The notes under the pieces were generated by a model. It was not told where the DNA came from. It made no database searches and saw only the letters and a program-made list of their open reading frames with translations. This document shows, in pieces, positions 35,711 to 46,001 of a DNA stretch of 64,000 nt. The stretch spans positions 434,001 through 498,000 of the forward strand of contig NZ_PQGA01000001.1 of the NCBI RefSeq assembly GCF_002917095.1, given 5' to 3'. The position numbers and the translations under genes were made by a program. Source of the DNA: Paraburkholderia eburnea (GTDB lineage Bacteria > Pseudomonadota > Gammaproteobacteria > Burkholderiales > Burkholderiaceae). Every line of letters starts with the position of its first letter. The first letter of the stretch is position 1.

Positions 35711-35874
35711 TCCTGATCGAGCGGCGTGCCCGCCGGGCGCGCCGCCCTCTGCGGTTCGAGGCGGTATGACGGCGCGCCAGTCCGCTTTGCCTCGTGTTTG
35801 TCCGGTACTACGCATCGCAATTCGCTTTTGTCTTTCCTCGGCTTGAGCCGTTCAATCGACACGGAGAGAAACGC

Positions 35875-37089
35875 ATGTTCTGGGAGAAAAAACTCGCACA
35901 GTGGGTCGACGAAGTGCGCAACAAGGCCGATCTGCCCGCGCGGCTCGTACTCTGGAGCGGCCAGCAATACGATTTCGGCCACTTCGCCGCGCCGCAGGTC
36001 ACGCTGAAGGTCAATAGCGCGTCGGCGCTGCCGCTTCTGCTCGAACCGAGCCTCGACAATCTCGGCGAGGCCTATGTGAAGGGCAAGATCGACATCGAAG
36101 GCAAGGTCGCCGACATCATCAACATCAGCTACTCGCTCGCGCGCAGCACCGTCACGAGCGCCAGCAAGCTCGCGCGCGTGCGCCGCTACTTCACGCACTC
36201 GAAGAGCACCGACAAAAAGGCCATCCAGTACCACTACGACGTCTCGAACGAGTTCTACAAGCTCTGGCTCGACGAGAACATGGTCTATTCGTGCGCGTAC
36301 TTCGAGAACGGCGATGAAGATCTCGCCACCGCCCAGCTCAAGAAGATCGATCACATCCTCACCAAGATCCAGCTCAAGGAAGGCCAGACGCTGCTCGACA
36401 TCGGCTGTGGCTGGGGGGCGCTCGTGCTGCGCGCGGCGCAAAAATTCGGCGCGCGCTGCGTGGGCGTGACGCTCTCGCAGAACCAGTTCGATCTGGCCAC
36501 GCAGCGCGTGAAGGACGCGGGACTCGAAGATCGCATCGAGATCCGCCTGCAGGACTATCGCGACGTTCAAGGCCAGTTCGACCGCATCACGAGCGTGGGC
36601 ATGTTCGAGCACGTCGGGCGCAAGAATCTGCCCGGCTACTTCACGAAAGTGCGCGAGCTGCTTGCCGACGACGGCATCGCCATGAACCATGGCATCACCT
36701 CGTCGGATGCCGAAAGCGGCGAGACGGCGCTGGGCGGCGGCGAGTTCATCGACCGCTACGTGTTCCCCGACGGCGAGCTGCCGCATATCAGCCTGGCGCT
36801 GGAAGCGGCGCAGCGCGGCGGGCTGGAGGCGGTTGACGTGGAAAGCCTGCGCCGTCACTATGCGCACACGCTCGACCTCTGGGCCGATAACTTCGAGGCG
36901 CGTGCCGAAGAAGCGAAAAAGCTCGTCGACGACGAGAAGTTCCGCATCTGGCGCGTCTACCTGGCGGGCTGCGCCTACGCGTTCGAGCACGACGACGTGT
37001 CGATTTACCAGATCGTCTGCCGCAAGGCCGGCCGCAGCGCGACGACGCTGCCGTGGTCGCGCCGCTATATGTACGAGAAGCCGCTTTGA
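35875..37089 (+). CDS. cfa: Cyclopropane-fatty-acyl-phospholipid synthase family protein
   Basis: 404 residues. It is a SAM-dependent methyltransferase that adds a methylene to membrane phospholipid double bonds. The N-terminal domain (about 1-110) is followed by YHYDVSNEFYKLWLD (about 122-136), MVYSCAYFENGDEDL and SAM motif I LLDIGCGWGALVLRAA. Later family motifs include GVTLSQNQFDLA and TSVGMFEHVGRKN with the active-site Glu/His region. The last segment has YAFEHDDVSIYQIVC. GGAGAGAA precedes the ATG at 35875; a GTG 81 bp upstream is in frame but unsupported. Confidence 0.93.
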   Translation: MFWEKKLAQWVDEVRNKADLPARLVLWSGQQYDFGHFAAPQVTLKVNSASALPLLLEPSLDNLGEAYVKGKIDIEGKVADIINISYSLARSTVTSASKLARVRRYFTHSKSTDKKAIQYHYDVSNEFYKLWLDENMVYSCAYFENGDEDLATAQLKKIDHILTKIQLKEGQTLLDIGCGWGALVLRAAQKFGARCVGVTLSQNQFDLATQRVKDAGLEDRIEIRLQDYRDVQGQFDRITSVGMFEHVGRKNLPGYFTKVRELLADDGIAMNHGITSSDAESGETALGGGEFIDRYVFPDGELPHISLALEAAQRGGLEAVDVESLRRHYAHTLDLWADNFEARAEEAKKLVDDEKFRIWRVYLAGCAYAFEHDDVSIYQIVCRKAGRSATTLPWSRRYMYEKPL

Positions 37090-37168
37090 TGTGCCCGTCG
37101 CGGGTGAGGCGGGCGGCTTTTTCCTGCTTTTTCTGACCGGGCGCCTCACTCGCCACTTTGATACCTGG

Positions 37169-38491
37169 ATGAACGAACGCGACGACGGCCTTTTCGGGGC
37201 GCTGGACCATGATGGCGAGGCTTCAGCGCGGCCCGCCTCGCGCAGTGTGACGCGCGCGCCCGCCCGACGCGCCGCGCCTGTCGAGCGCCCGGAGAAAGCC
37301 CAGACCGCCCAGACCGATCTGTTCGGCTTCGTGCCGCCTGAGCCGCCGCCCAGGCGCGCCGCACGCGGCCAGTCGCCGGAAGCCGATTCAGAAACCGCCG
37401 ACAGCCCAACGGACACGCCGGAATCCCCCGATTCTCCCGCCCCCAGACGCCGCGCGCGTGGCGTGCTGCCCGCCGCCCCTACGCAGGACGTGCTCGACCT
37501 GGCCGCCGATCTGCCCGCCGGCGTGCGGCTGGGCACCTCGTCGTGGTCGTTTCCGGGCTGGAACGGCATCGTCTATGGCGACGACTACAGCAACTCGAAG
37601 CTCGCGCGCGACGGACTCGCGGCCTATGGCGCGCATCCGCTATTGCGCTCGGTGAGCATCGACCGCTCGTTCTACGCGCCGCTCAGCGTGACCGACTATC
37701 TGCGCTACGCGCAACAGGTGCCGGATCATTTCCGCTTCATCGTCAAAGCGCCCGCGCTCATCACCGACGCCAGCGTGCGCGGCGATCGCGGCGAGCCGGT
37801 CTCGGCCAACCCGTGCTTTCTGAACGCCGAGCTTGCCGCGCGCGAATTCGTCGAGCCGTGCCTCGCGGGCCTCGGCAGGAAGGCGGGCGCGCTCGTGTTC
37901 CAGTTTCCGCCGCTGCCCGATCAACTGCTCGCCGATCCGGCCGTGTTCGTCGAGCGGCTATCGGCCTTCCTGGCCGCGCTGCCGCCGCTTCAGCCGCTGC
38001 CGAAGCCCGCCGAAGACGCCACCGACGACGCCGCGCCCGGCGACGCGACCTGCTACGCCGTCGAGATCCGCGACGGCATCCTGCTCACGCCGCGTTTCGT
38101 GCGCGCGCTGCGCGCGGCGGGAGTGCGCTACTGCGTCGGCCTGCACGCGCGTATGCCCGACCCGCTGCGCCAGGCGGCGGCGCTCGCGCTGATGGACGGC
38201 GAAGCGCCCGCCGGACCGCTGATCGTGCGCTGGAGCCTGCACAGCGGCTTCAAGTACGAGCAGGCCAAGGCGCGCTATGAACCATTCGACAAGCTCGTCG
38301 ACGAAGACCCGCACACGCGCGACACGCTCGCCGAACTGGCCGCCCGCTATGCGATCGCGGGCCAACCCGTGCTCATCACGACCAATAACAAGGCGGAAGG
38401 ATCGGCGCCGCTCACGTGCCAGAAGCTCGGGATCGCTATCGCCGGGGAAATGGCGCGCCTGCGCACTGAAGCCCGGGAATCTGCGTCATGA
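37169..38491 (+). CDS. DUF72 family protein with long disordered N-terminus
   Basis: 440 residues. Residues about 115-430 form the DUF72 TIM-barrel-like domain: LGTSSWSFPGWNGIVYGDDY, the SIDRSFYAPLSV segment, FRFIVKAPALITD, LVFQFPPLP and YAVEIRDGILL. The first about 110 residues are Ala/Pro/Asp-rich and look disordered, which is unusual for a family of about 240-300 residues. The upstream frame stays open into cfa, so the true start is uncertain and could lie within the leader. The biochemical activity of DUF72 is not established. It follows cfa by 80 bp and may be co-transcribed. Confidence 0.8.
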   Translation: MNERDDGLFGALDHDGEASARPASRSVTRAPARRAAPVERPEKAQTAQTDLFGFVPPEPPPRRAARGQSPEADSETADSPTDTPESPDSPAPRRRARGVLPAAPTQDVLDLAADLPAGVRLGTSSWSFPGWNGIVYGDDYSNSKLARDGLAAYGAHPLLRSVSIDRSFYAPLSVTDYLRYAQQVPDHFRFIVKAPALITDASVRGDRGEPVSANPCFLNAELAAREFVEPCLAGLGRKAGALVFQFPPLPDQLLADPAVFVERLSAFLAALPPLQPLPKPAEDATDDAAPGDATCYAVEIRDGILLTPRFVRALRAAGVRYCVGLHARMPDPLRQAAALALMDGEAPAGPLIVRWSLHSGFKYEQAKARYEPFDKLVDEDPHTRDTLAELAARYAIAGQPVLITTNNKAEGSAPLTCQKLGIAIAGEMARLRTEARESAS

Positions 38492-38497
38492 AATGAA

Positions 38498-38531
38498 GCA
38501 GGGGCGGTTCGATCCCTCGAACCGCCCCTGC
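38498..38531. terminator. Perfect 15-bp hairpin between DUF72 and msrA
   Basis: GCAGGGGCGGTTCGA, loop TCCC, TCGAACCGCCCCTGC. It lies between convergent genes. Neither strand has a long T run after it, so termination may be weak or rho-assisted. Confidence 0.6.
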
Positions 38532-38564
38532 CGTTGCGCTCACCTGAGCGCGTCTACGCCAGGC

Positions 38565-39110
38565 TCAAGCCTTGAGCCGATGCGCGAACTTCTGGCGGAA
38601 CTTCGCCACCTTCGGCGCGACCACGAAGGCGCAATAGCCCTGATCCGGATGCTGCGCGAAGTAGTTCTGGTGATACGCCTCGGCGGGAAAGTAGTTGCCG
38701 TCGAGCGGCAGCACCTGGGTGACGATCTTGCCGTCATAGACGCCTTCGGCCGCCAGCTCGCGGATCGCCTGTTCAGCGATTGCGCCCTGTTCCGGCGAAT
38801 GCGTGAAGATCACCGAGCGATACTGCGTGCCGACATCATTGCCCTGACGGTTCAACTGGGTCGGATCGTGAATCGCGAAGAAGATGTCGAGGATCTCGCG
38901 ATAGCTGATCTTCGCGGGGTCGAAATCGACCTTTACGACTTCGGCGTGGCCCGTCGCGCCGTCGCAGACCTGCTCATAGGTCGGATTGACGGTCTGGCCG
39001 CCCGCATAGCCCGACTCCACCGCCACCACGCCTTCCACACGCAGATAGACTGCTTCGAGGCACCAGAAACATCCGCCGCCCAGGGTGGCCGTTTCGATCG
39101 TCTGACTCAT
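38565..39110 (-). CDS. msrA: Peptide methionine sulfoxide reductase MsrA
   Basis: 181 residues. It reduces methionine-S-sulfoxide in proteins. The catalytic motif GGGCFWCLEA lies at about 11-20 with Cys14 as nucleophile. YAGGQTVNPTYEQVCDGATG and HAEVVKVDFDP follow, then DPTQLNRQGNDVGTQYRSVI and HQNYFAQHP. The ATG at 39110 has AGGAGAG upstream; a TTG two codons earlier is not needed. Confidence 0.95.
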   Translation of the reverse strand: MSQTIETATLGGGCFWCLEAVYLRVEGVVAVESGYAGGQTVNPTYEQVCDGATGHAEVVKVDFDPAKISYREILDIFFAIHDPTQLNRQGNDVGTQYRSVIFTHSPEQGAIAEQAIRELAAEGVYDGKIVTQVLPLDGNYFPAEAYHQNYFAQHPDQGYCAFVVAPKVAKFRQKFAHRLKA

Positions 39111-39299
39111 GCTCAACTCTCCTTTGACAATGGCGGACGCGCCGTGCGCACAATCGGCACAAATCGGCGCAACCAGGCGGTAACCGCTGCGCGAGTGGGT
39201 CTAAACCCAGTCGCCCGCCGCTTTTCGCTAAAATTGGGGCAATTCGCCGAAATTCCACATGATTATTCCGACTTCCGCATCGATTGAGGGCGTGCAGCC

Positions 39300-39812
39300 A
39301 TGACCCGCCGCGCCAGCCCGCCCAACTTCGACGCCGCCGCATTCCGCCGCGCGCTCGGCCAGTTCGCGACCGGCGTGACGGTCATCACGACGCGCGCGCC
39401 CGACGGCCAGCTCATCGGCATTACCGCCAGTTCGTTCAACTCGGTGTCGCTCGATCCGCCGCTCGTGCTCTGGAGCCTCGCCACGCGCTCGGCGTCGATG
39501 CCCGTGTTCCGCAGCAACAGCCATTATGTGGTGAATGTGCTCGCCGCGTCGCAGCTCGATCTGTGCAAGCGCTTCGCGACCGTCAAGGGCGACCGTTTCG
39601 AAGGCGTCTCGCACGCGGCCGGCGACAGCGGCATGCCGGTGCTCGACGGCGCCATCGCCTGGTTCGAATGCCATAACCGCAGCCGCTACGACGAAGGCGA
39701 TCACGTCATCTTCGTGGGCGAAGTGGAGCGCTGCGGCGTGCGCGAGGATCTCGATCAGGCGTCGCCGCTCGTGTTCCACGGCGGCGGGTTTCACCAGATC
39801 GAACCGCTTTGA
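39300..39812 (+). CDS. Flavin reductase family (FMN-binding split-barrel) protein
   Basis: 170 residues. It binds FMN and typically hands reduced flavin to a partner monooxygenase. Family features are FATGVTVITTRAPDG, the GITASSFNSVSLDPPLVLWS segment, NVLAASQLDLCKRFA and the C-terminal HVIFVGEVERCGV. No partner monooxygenase is adjacent, so the substrate system is unknown. The ATG at 39300 fits the family start. After the stop codon an 11-bp unit (CTTTGATCGTG) occurs twice in tandem. Confidence 0.87.
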   Translation: MTRRASPPNFDAAAFRRALGQFATGVTVITTRAPDGQLIGITASSFNSVSLDPPLVLWSLATRSASMPVFRSNSHYVVNVLAASQLDLCKRFATVKGDRFEGVSHAAGDSGMPVLDGAIAWFECHNRSRYDEGDHVIFVGEVERCGVREDLDQASPLVFHGGGFHQIEPL

Positions 39813-39885
39813 TCGTGCTTTGATCGTGCTTTGATGTTCACCGGCCCGGCGCACGCGCCGGGCAGCCCCCGCCTCGACTTCAGCC

Positions 39886-40389
39886 TCAGTTCGCCTTCGG
39901 CTCGCCGCGCTGCGCGATCAGATCGACGGGCACGCCCGCCTCGACCTTGAGCGTCGTGAGCACGATGTTCGAGCGGATGTCCATCACGCCCGGCGCCTTG
40001 TACAGCTTGTTGAGCACGAAATCCGAGTAGTGCTTGAGGTTGTGCGCGAGCACGCGCAGCAGATAGTGCGTCTCCCCCGTCACCACGTAAGCGCCCACCA
40101 CTTCGGGCCAGTCGCGCAGCGCCGTGACAAAGCGCTCGTGCCAGCTTTCCTGGTCGTTGCGCATCGAGACCTGCACAAAGGCTTCCATCTCGAAGCCGAG
40201 AATCTCCCGGTTCAGACTGGCGCGATAGCGCTCGACCACGCCCTGCTCTTCGAGCAGGCGCAGCCGCCGCAGACACGCGGACGGCGACAGCGAAATACGT
40301 TCGGCCAGATCGAGGTTGCTGATGCGGCCCTCGTTCTGGAGCACGGCGAGAATCCGGCAATCGGTTGCGTCGAGCGAGATAGCGTTCAT
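39886..40389 (-). CDS. kynR: Lrp/AsnC family regulator, probable regulator of the kynurenine operon
   Basis: 167 residues. The N-terminal winged helix has ILAVLQNEGRISNLDLAERI and the recognition region LSPSACLRRLRLLEEQGVV. The C-terminal RAM domain contains AYVVTGETHYLLRV, used in amino-acid sensing and oligomerisation. It is divergent from kynB across a 131-bp A/T-rich spacer. In Pseudomonas aeruginosa the Lrp-type KynR activates the divergent kyn genes with kynurenine as inducer; the same role is likely here by position and family. Confidence 0.88.
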   Translation of the reverse strand: MNAISLDATDCRILAVLQNEGRISNLDLAERISLSPSACLRRLRLLEEQGVVERYRASLNREILGFEMEAFVQVSMRNDQESWHERFVTALRDWPEVVGAYVVTGETHYLLRVLAHNLKHYSDFVLNKLYKAPGVMDIRSNIVLTTLKVEAGVPVDLIAQRGEPKAN

Positions 40390-40520
40390 ATTTGGTCTCC
40401 GTTCCCGTCTTGTAACAAATTATGTGCCAAGAACTGTAGCGTACGGCGTTTTTTTCGCAAGCACATTTCGCAGAGGGTTGCCTATCATTCGAAAAATACC
40501 CGCACACTTCTGTCATCGAG

Positions 40521-41153
40521 ATGAACACCCTCTGGGATATTTCCCCGCCGATCCATCCTGCAACGCCCGTCTGGCCCGGCGATACGAGCGTAAGCGTCGA
40601 GCGTGTCTGGCGCATGGAGGCCGGCTCGCCGGTCAATGTGGCGCGCGTGACGCTCTCGCCGCACACCGGCGCGCACACCGACGCGCCGCTGCACTACGAC
40701 GCCGAAGGCGCGCCCATCGGCGATGTGCCGCTCGATACGTATATCGGCGCGTGCCGCGTGATTCATTGCGTGGGCGCGACGCCTTTAGTGCTGCCCGAGC
40801 ATGTCGAAAACGCGCTCGACGGCATCCCGCCGCGCGTGCTGTTGCGCACTTACGCGCAAGCGCCGCAGGATCGCTGGGATAGCGCGTTCTGCGCCGTGGC
40901 GCCCGCGACGATCGATCTGCTCGCGGCGCATGGTGTGCGCCTGATCGGCATCGATACGCCGTCGCTCGACCCGCAGGAGTCGAAGACGATGGACGCGCAT
41001 CACCGCATCCGCGCGCATCGCATGGCGATTCTCGAAGGCGTCGTGCTCGACGCCATCGCGCCCGGCGACTACGAGCTGATCGCGCTGCCGCTGAAATTCG
41101 CGACGCTCGACGCCAGCCCCGTGCGCGCCGTGCTGCGCGCGCTGCCCCAATAA
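40521..41153 (+). CDS. kynB: Kynurenine formamidase
   Basis: 210 residues, bacterial cyclase-type formamidase. It hydrolyses N-formylkynurenine to kynurenine and formate. The metal-binding motif is [13 protein letters not shown] (about 48-60). The [14 protein letters not shown] opening and [19 protein letters not shown] are family signatures. It is the first gene of kynB-kynU-kynA on the plus strand, 69 bp before kynU. The ATG at 40521 is at the conserved start. Confidence 0.96.
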   Translation: MNTLWDISPPIHPATPVWPGDTSVSVERVWRMEAGSPVNVARVTLSPHTGAHTDAPLHYDAEGAPIGDVPLDTYIGACRVIHCVGATPLVLPEHVENALDGIPPRVLLRTYAQAPQDRWDSAFCAVAPATIDLLAAHGVRLIGIDTPSLDPQESKTMDAHHRIRAHRMAILEGVVLDAIAPGDYELIALPLKFATLDASPVRAVLRALPQ

Positions 41154-41221
41154 GACACACACACCAGAAAACACCGATTGCACCGCAATCGCCCGAGACA
41201 CCTTCACGACTCCCCATCGAC

Positions 41222-42472
41222 ATGAACGACCGTAACGAAGCCCTGGCCGCCGACCGCGCCGACCCGCTCGCGGCGCTGCGCGAACAATTCACGCTCGCCC
41301 CCGAAACCATTTATCTGGACGGCAACTCGCTCGGCGTGCCGCCGCAGGCCAGCGCCGCGCGCGCCCAGGCCGTGATCGGCGGCGAATGGGGCGAAGGCCT
41401 GATCCGCAGCTGGAACACGGCTGGCTGGTTCGCGCTGCCGCGGCGTCTGGGCAACAAGCTCGCCCCGCTGATCGGCGCGGCCGAGGACGAAGTGGTCGTG
41501 ACCGACACCATCTCGATCAATCTCTTCAAGGCGCTGTCCGCCGCGCTGCGCGTGCAGAACGCGCGCGATCCGAAGCGCCGCGTGATCGTCTCCGAGCGCT
41601 CGAATTTCCCTAGCGATCTCTACATCGCGCAGGGTCTGATCGAGCAACTCGATCGCGGTTACGAGCTGCGCCTCGTGGACGATCCGTCCGAGCTGCCCGC
41701 CGCGATCCGCGACGACGTGGCCGTGGCGATGATCACGCACGTGAACTACCGCACCGGCGAGATGCACGACATGCGCGCGCTCACCGAACACATCCACGCG
41801 CAAGGCGCGCTCGCGCTCTGGGATCTGGCGCATTCGGCGGGCGCGGTGCCGGTCGACCTGAACGGCGTGAACGCCGATTACGCGGTCGGCTGCACGTACA
41901 AGTATCTGAACGGCAGCCCCGGCTCGCCGGGCTTCGTGTGGGTGCCCAAACGCAACCAGAACACGTTCTCGCAGCCGCTGTCGGGCTGGTGGGGCCACAA
42001 GTCGCCGTTCGAAATGAATCCGCAATACCGGCCCGACGACGGCATCGGCCGCTATCTGTGCGGCACGCAGCCGATTGTCTCGATGGCGCTGGTCGAATGC
42101 GGCCTCGACGTGTTCCTGCAAACCGACATGCAGGCGATCCGCCGCAAGTCGCTCGCGCTCACCGATCTCTTCATCGAACTGGTCGAGACGCGCTGCAAGG
42201 AGTTCGACCTCACGCTCGTCACGCCGCGCGAACATGCGCGGCGCGGCTCGCACGTGAGTTTCGAGCATCCCCATGGCTATGAAGTGATGCAGGCGCTGAT
42301 CGCGCGCGGCGTGATCGGCGACTATCGTGAGCCGCGCGTGCTGCGCTTCGGCTTTACGCCGCTTTACGTGCGTTATGTGGATGTCTGGGACGCGGTGGAA
42401 ACGCTGCGCGACGTGCTCGCGACCGAGTACTGGCGCAAGCCCGAATTCGCCGCACGCGGCGCGGTGACCTGA
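41222..42472 (+). CDS. kynU: Kynureninase
   Basis: 416 residues, PLP enzyme that splits kynurenine to anthranilate and alanine. The PLP lysine is Lys227 in [14 protein letters not shown], the same number as in the Pseudomonas enzyme. Other motifs are [11 protein letters not shown] near the N-terminus, [14 protein letters not shown] (cofactor Asp), and [12 protein letters not shown]. Its alanine product also appears in the AspD reaction. It lies 10 bp before kynA and is co-transcribed with it. Confidence 0.97.
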   Translation: MNDRNEALAADRADPLAALREQFTLAPETIYLDGNSLGVPPQASAARAQAVIGGEWGEGLIRSWNTAGWFALPRRLGNKLAPLIGAAEDEVVVTDTISINLFKALSAALRVQNARDPKRRVIVSERSNFPSDLYIAQGLIEQLDRGYELRLVDDPSELPAAIRDDVAVAMITHVNYRTGEMHDMRALTEHIHAQGALALWDLAHSAGAVPVDLNGVNADYAVGCTYKYLNGSPGSPGFVWVPKRNQNTFSQPLSGWWGHKSPFEMNPQYRPDDGIGRYLCGTQPIVSMALVECGLDVFLQTDMQAIRRKSLALTDLFIELVETRCKEFDLTLVTPREHARRGSHVSFEHPHGYEVMQALIARGVIGDYREPRVLRFGFTPLYVRYVDVWDAVETLRDVLATEYWRKPEFAARGAVT

Positions 42473-42482
42473 GGAGCGCGCG

Positions 42483-43445
42483 ATGAACGACCACATGCAG
42501 ATTCCGGGCGTGCCCGAGGACGCCAGTGCACCGAAGGACGCGCCGCGCGGCGGCTGTCCGTTCGGCCACGGCGCGGGCGCGGCGGCGGCTCACACGCAGG
42601 CGCCCGCAGCAGCAGCGGAACAAGGCGACGGCTGGCACGACGCGCAGCTCGACTTTTCGAAGTCGATGAGCTACGGCGATTACCTTGGGCTGGATTCGGT
42701 GCTCAATGCGCAGCATCCGCTCTCGCCCGATCACAACGAGATGCTGTTCATCGTCCAGCATCAGACCAGCGAGCTGTGGATGAAACTCGCGCTGTACGAG
42801 CTGCGCGCGGCGCTCGCCAACGTGCATCGCGACGAACTGCCGCCCGCGTTCAAGCAGCTCGCGCGCGTCTCGCGCATTCTGGAGCAACTGGTGCAGGCGT
42901 GGAGCGTGCTTTCGACGCTCACGCCGTCCGAATACACGGCGATGCGGCCGTATCTGGGCGCGTCGTCGGGCTTCCAGTCGTATCAGTACCGCATGATCGA
43001 GTTCCTGCTCGGCAACAAGAACGCGCAGATGCTCAAGCCGCACGAACATCGGCCCGAGATTCACGCGCAGGTGAAGGCGACGCTCGAAGCGCCGTCGTTC
43101 TACGACGAGGTGATCCGCCTGCTCGCGCGGCGCGGCTTTGCGATCGCGCCCGAGCGTCTCGCGCGCGACTGGAGCCAGGCGACGGAGCACGACGCCACGG
43201 TGGAAGCGGCGTGGCTGGAGATTTATCGCAATCCCTCGAAGCACTGGGATCTGTACGAAATGGCCGAAGAACTCGTCGATCTGGAAGACGCGTTCCGCCA
43301 GTGGCGCTTTCGCCACGTGACGACGGTGGAGCGCATCATCGGCTTCAAGCAGGGCACGGGTGGCACCAATGGCGCGCCGTATCTGCGCAAGATGCTCGAC
43401 GTCGTGCTGTTTCCGGAGCTTTGGCACGTGCGCACGGTGCTCTGA
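42483..43445 (+). CDS. kynA: Tryptophan 2,3-dioxygenase
   Basis: 320 residues. It is the haem enzyme that opens the tryptophan indole ring to N-formylkynurenine, the first step of the pathway. The substrate region [19 protein letters not shown] and [14 protein letters not shown] (with the distal-site histidine) are clear. The haem-binding region is [19 protein letters not shown]. The first 50 residues are Ala/Gly-rich and longer than in short relatives. GGAGCGCG precedes the ATG, and the operon ends in a strong terminator at 43479-43506. Confidence 0.97.
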   Translation: MNDHMQIPGVPEDASAPKDAPRGGCPFGHGAGAAAAHTQAPAAAAEQGDGWHDAQLDFSKSMSYGDYLGLDSVLNAQHPLSPDHNEMLFIVQHQTSELWMKLALYELRAALANVHRDELPPAFKQLARVSRILEQLVQAWSVLSTLTPSEYTAMRPYLGASSGFQSYQYRMIEFLLGNKNAQMLKPHEHRPEIHAQVKATLEAPSFYDEVIRLLARRGFAIAPERLARDWSQATEHDATVEAAWLEIYRNPSKHWDLYEMAEELVDLEDAFRQWRFRHVTTVERIIGFKQGTGGTNGAPYLRKMLDVVLFPELWHVRTVL

Positions 43446-43478
43446 CGCGCGTTGCCGCTTGAACGTCGCGCCTAAAGA

Positions 43479-43506
43479 AAAAGCCCGCCGGTTGGCGGGC
43501 TTTTTT
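43479..43506. terminator. Bidirectional intrinsic terminator between kynA and purM
   Basis: AAAAGCCCGCC, loop GGTT, GGCGGGCTTTTTT. T runs exist on both strands, so it ends both converging genes. Confidence 0.88.
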
Positions 43507-43525
43507 GCGAAGGAACGCGCCGGGC

Positions 43526-44587
43526 TTAGACCACCACGGTCTGCGCTTCGCCTTCCTTGCTTTCGCGCACGAAGCCGATCTTCCAGACCTGCTCGCCCGC
43601 GGCCGCCAGCAGCGCGGCGGCGGCATCGGCCTGATCGGCCGCCACGACCACGGCCATGCCGATGCCGCAGTTGAACACGCGATGCATTTCCGCGTCGGCG
43701 ACGCCGCCTTCCTTCTGCAGCCACGAGAACAGCGGCGGCAGCGGCCATGCGGCATGGTTCAGTTCAGCCGTGAGGCCTTCACGCAGCACGCGCGGAATGT
43801 TTTCGACCAGACCGCCGCCGGTGATGTGCGCCATGCCCTTCACGGTGATGGTTTCCATCAGCTTGAGCAGCGGCTTCACGTAGATGCGCGTGGGCGCCAT
43901 CAGGGCGTCGGCCAGCGTGCGGCCGTCGAAGTCGGCGTTCATGTCCGGGTTCGCGCGCTCGATGATCTTGCGCACGAGCGAGAAGCCGTTCGAGTGGATG
44001 CCGCTCGACGCGAGGCCCAGCACCACGTCGCCCGGGGCGATCGTGCTGCCGTCGATGATCTTGCTCTTTTCCACCGCGCCGACCGCGAAGCCCGCGAGGT
44101 CGTATTCGCCGTCCGGGTACATGCCCGGCATTTCCGCCGTCTCACCGCCGATCAGCGCGCAGCCCGAGAGCTCGCAACCTTGCGCGATGCCCTGCACGAC
44201 CGTGGCCGCCGTATCGACGTCCAGCTTGCCGCAGGCGAAGTAATCGAGGAAGAACAGCGGCTCGGCGCCCTGCACGAGGATGTCGTTGACGCTCATCGCG
44301 ACGAGATCCTGGCCGACCGTATCGTGTTTGTTCAGATGAAACGCGAGGCGCAGCTTCGTGCCCACGCCGTCGGTGCCCGAAACCAGCACGGGCTCCTTGT
44401 ACTTCTTCGGCACTTCGAAGAGCGCGCCGAATCCGCCGATACCGCCCATCACGCCTTCGCGCAGGGTCTTTTTCGCAAAAGGCTTGATGCGATCGACGAG
44501 CGCATCGCCCGCGACCATGTCCACGCCGGCGTCGCGGTAGGAGAGGCCTTGTTGGGAATTAGCGGGGCCGGATTTCGGTTCATTCAT
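43526..44587 (-). CDS. purM: Phosphoribosylformylglycinamidine cyclo-ligase
   Basis: 353 residues. It makes aminoimidazole ribonucleotide (AIR) in purine synthesis. Motifs are [16 protein letters not shown] at the start, [15 protein letters not shown] (ATP/substrate region), [20 protein letters not shown] and [20 protein letters not shown], with [18 protein letters not shown] near the C-terminus. The ATG at 44587 is the only good start. It is divergent from the AI-2E permease gene; the 265-bp spacer between them holds the promoters and nothing else that I can support. Confidence 0.97.
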   Translation of the reverse strand: MNEPKSGPANSQQGLSYRDAGVDMVAGDALVDRIKPFAKKTLREGVMGGIGGFGALFEVPKKYKEPVLVSGTDGVGTKLRLAFHLNKHDTVGQDLVAMSVNDILVQGAEPLFFLDYFACGKLDVDTAATVVQGIAQGCELSGCALIGGETAEMPGMYPDGEYDLAGFAVGAVEKSKIIDGSTIAPGDVVLGLASSGIHSNGFSLVRKIIERANPDMNADFDGRTLADALMAPTRIYVKPLLKLMETITVKGMAHITGGGLVENIPRVLREGLTAELNHAAWPLPPLFSWLQKEGGVADAEMHRVFNCGIGMAVVVAADQADAAAALLAAAGEQVWKIGFVRESKEGEAQTVVV

Positions 44588-44852
44588 GGGGAAGCGCCAG
44601 AAGGTCGGTAAAATGCGATTTTAACCGATTGACGGCGCCCCGCCGCCGCGCCCAGGGTGAGTATTTTGATACGCGCCTGGCGCAGGCGAGCCGCAAACAG
44701 GATGCAAGCGGGACGCGAATGGGCGGATGAGCGCGGCGCGGCGCGCCCGGAACGGGCAGGAGACAAGGCGCAAGACGCGCGAATAATGGGCAAAAAGACC
44801 GCTCGCGCACGACTTCGCCATCCCGCCTCACCCTACAAACGGAAACCTGGTT

Positions 44853-45932
44853 TTGTCGCAGAACACTCCGATTTTCACGCCGTATCAACGTCAGGCCTTC
44901 ATCTGGGCCGCGCTTGCGCTCGCCTTCGGCATCGTGCTGTGGCTGCTGCGGCCCGTGCTCACGCCCTTTCTGCTCGGCGGCCTGCTCGCTTACGTGCTGC
45001 AGCCGGGCGTGGCGTGGCTCGTGCGCCGGCGCGTGCCGCGCGGCCTCGCCGCACTCACGATGATGCTGTTTTTCGCGCTGGTCGTGACGATGCTGGTGGT
45101 GCTGCTGCTCGCCGTGATCCAGAAGGAAGGGCCGCAGCTCAAGCAGCAGGTGCCCGCGATGATCACGCATCTGCACGACTGGCTGCAGCCCAAGCTGAGG
45201 TTTCTCGGCGTGAGCGACGACATGCTCGATTTCCAGAGCCTGCGCGACATGATCACGAGCCGCATGGAAGGCAGCGCGCAGACCATCGCGCTCTACGCGT
45301 GGACGTCGATTCGCACCAGCAGCAACGTGGCGATCGAGGTCGTCTCGAACGCCGTGCTGGTGCCGCTCGTGCTGTTCTATCTGCTCTACGACTGGAACGC
45401 GATGCTTTCGCGCATGCAGACCTTCGTGCCGCGCCGCTGGTTCGCGCGCACCATGGAGCTGGCCGGCGAGATGGATCGCATGCTGGCGCAATATCTGCGC
45501 GGGCAGTTGCTGGTGATGGCGATCCTCGCGGCGTTCTACGCAATCGCGCTGTCGATCGCGGGCTTCGAGGTCGCGCTGCCGGTGGGCGTGTTCACGGGCC
45601 TCGCGGTGCTGATTCCGTATCTGGGCTATGCGACGGGCCTCGTGCTCGCGCTCGTCGCCGCACTGCTGCAGTTCGGTAGCTGGTATGGTTTCGGCGCGGT
45701 GGCGCTGATCTACGGCGTGGGCCAGGTGCTCGAGGGCTTTTTCCTCACGCCGCGCCTCGTGGGCGAGCGCATCGGCCTGCATCCGCTCGCGGTGATTTTC
45801 GCGTTGCTCGCCTTCGGGCAACTGTTCGGCTTCTTCGGCGTGCTGCTTGCGCTGCCGGCCAGCGCGATCCTCTCGATCGCGCTGCGCGAGCTGCGGCGCA
45901 GCTATCTCGCCAGCGCGCTCTACCGCAATTGA
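44853..45932 (+). CDS. AI-2E family transporter (PerM-like permease)
   Basis: 359 residues with about seven or eight membrane helices. The N-terminus AALALAFGIVLWLLRPVLTP and the C-terminal blocks GLAVLIPYLGYATGLVLALV and LVGERIGLHPLAVIFALLAF are typical of the PerM/AI-2E exporter family. The family includes autoinducer and sodium-coupled exporters; the substrate is not known. The start codon is probably TTG at 44853, after GGAAACCTGG; no ATG or GTG precedes the conserved region. It lies directly upstream of hda, as is common in beta-proteobacteria. Confidence 0.85.
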   Translation: MSQNTPIFTPYQRQAFIWAALALAFGIVLWLLRPVLTPFLLGGLLAYVLQPGVAWLVRRRVPRGLAALTMMLFFALVVTMLVVLLLAVIQKEGPQLKQQVPAMITHLHDWLQPKLRFLGVSDDMLDFQSLRDMITSRMEGSAQTIALYAWTSIRTSSNVAIEVVSNAVLVPLVLFYLLYDWNAMLSRMQTFVPRRWFARTMELAGEMDRMLAQYLRGQLLVMAILAAFYAIALSIAGFEVALPVGVFTGLAVLIPYLGYATGLVLALVAALLQFGSWYGFGAVALIYGVGQVLEGFFLTPRLVGERIGLHPLAVIFALLAFGQLFGFFGVLLALPASAILSIALRELRRSYLASALYRN

Positions 45933-46001
45933 GCCGCCACCGAGCACACGACGAGCAGACAGGCAGACACTGAGAGACCCGGGACTTCGGCCAGACATAC
46001 C

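Noticed and set aside
36689..37168. Much longer DUF72 protein starting inside cfa
   Set aside because: The frame is open but overlaps the cfa coding sequence by 400 bp in a shadow frame with no DUF72 similarity.
39795..39840. Tandem CTTTGATCGTG repeat after the flavin reductase gene
   Set aside because: Two and a half short copies at a stop codon are best explained by slippage; no regulatory meaning is supported.
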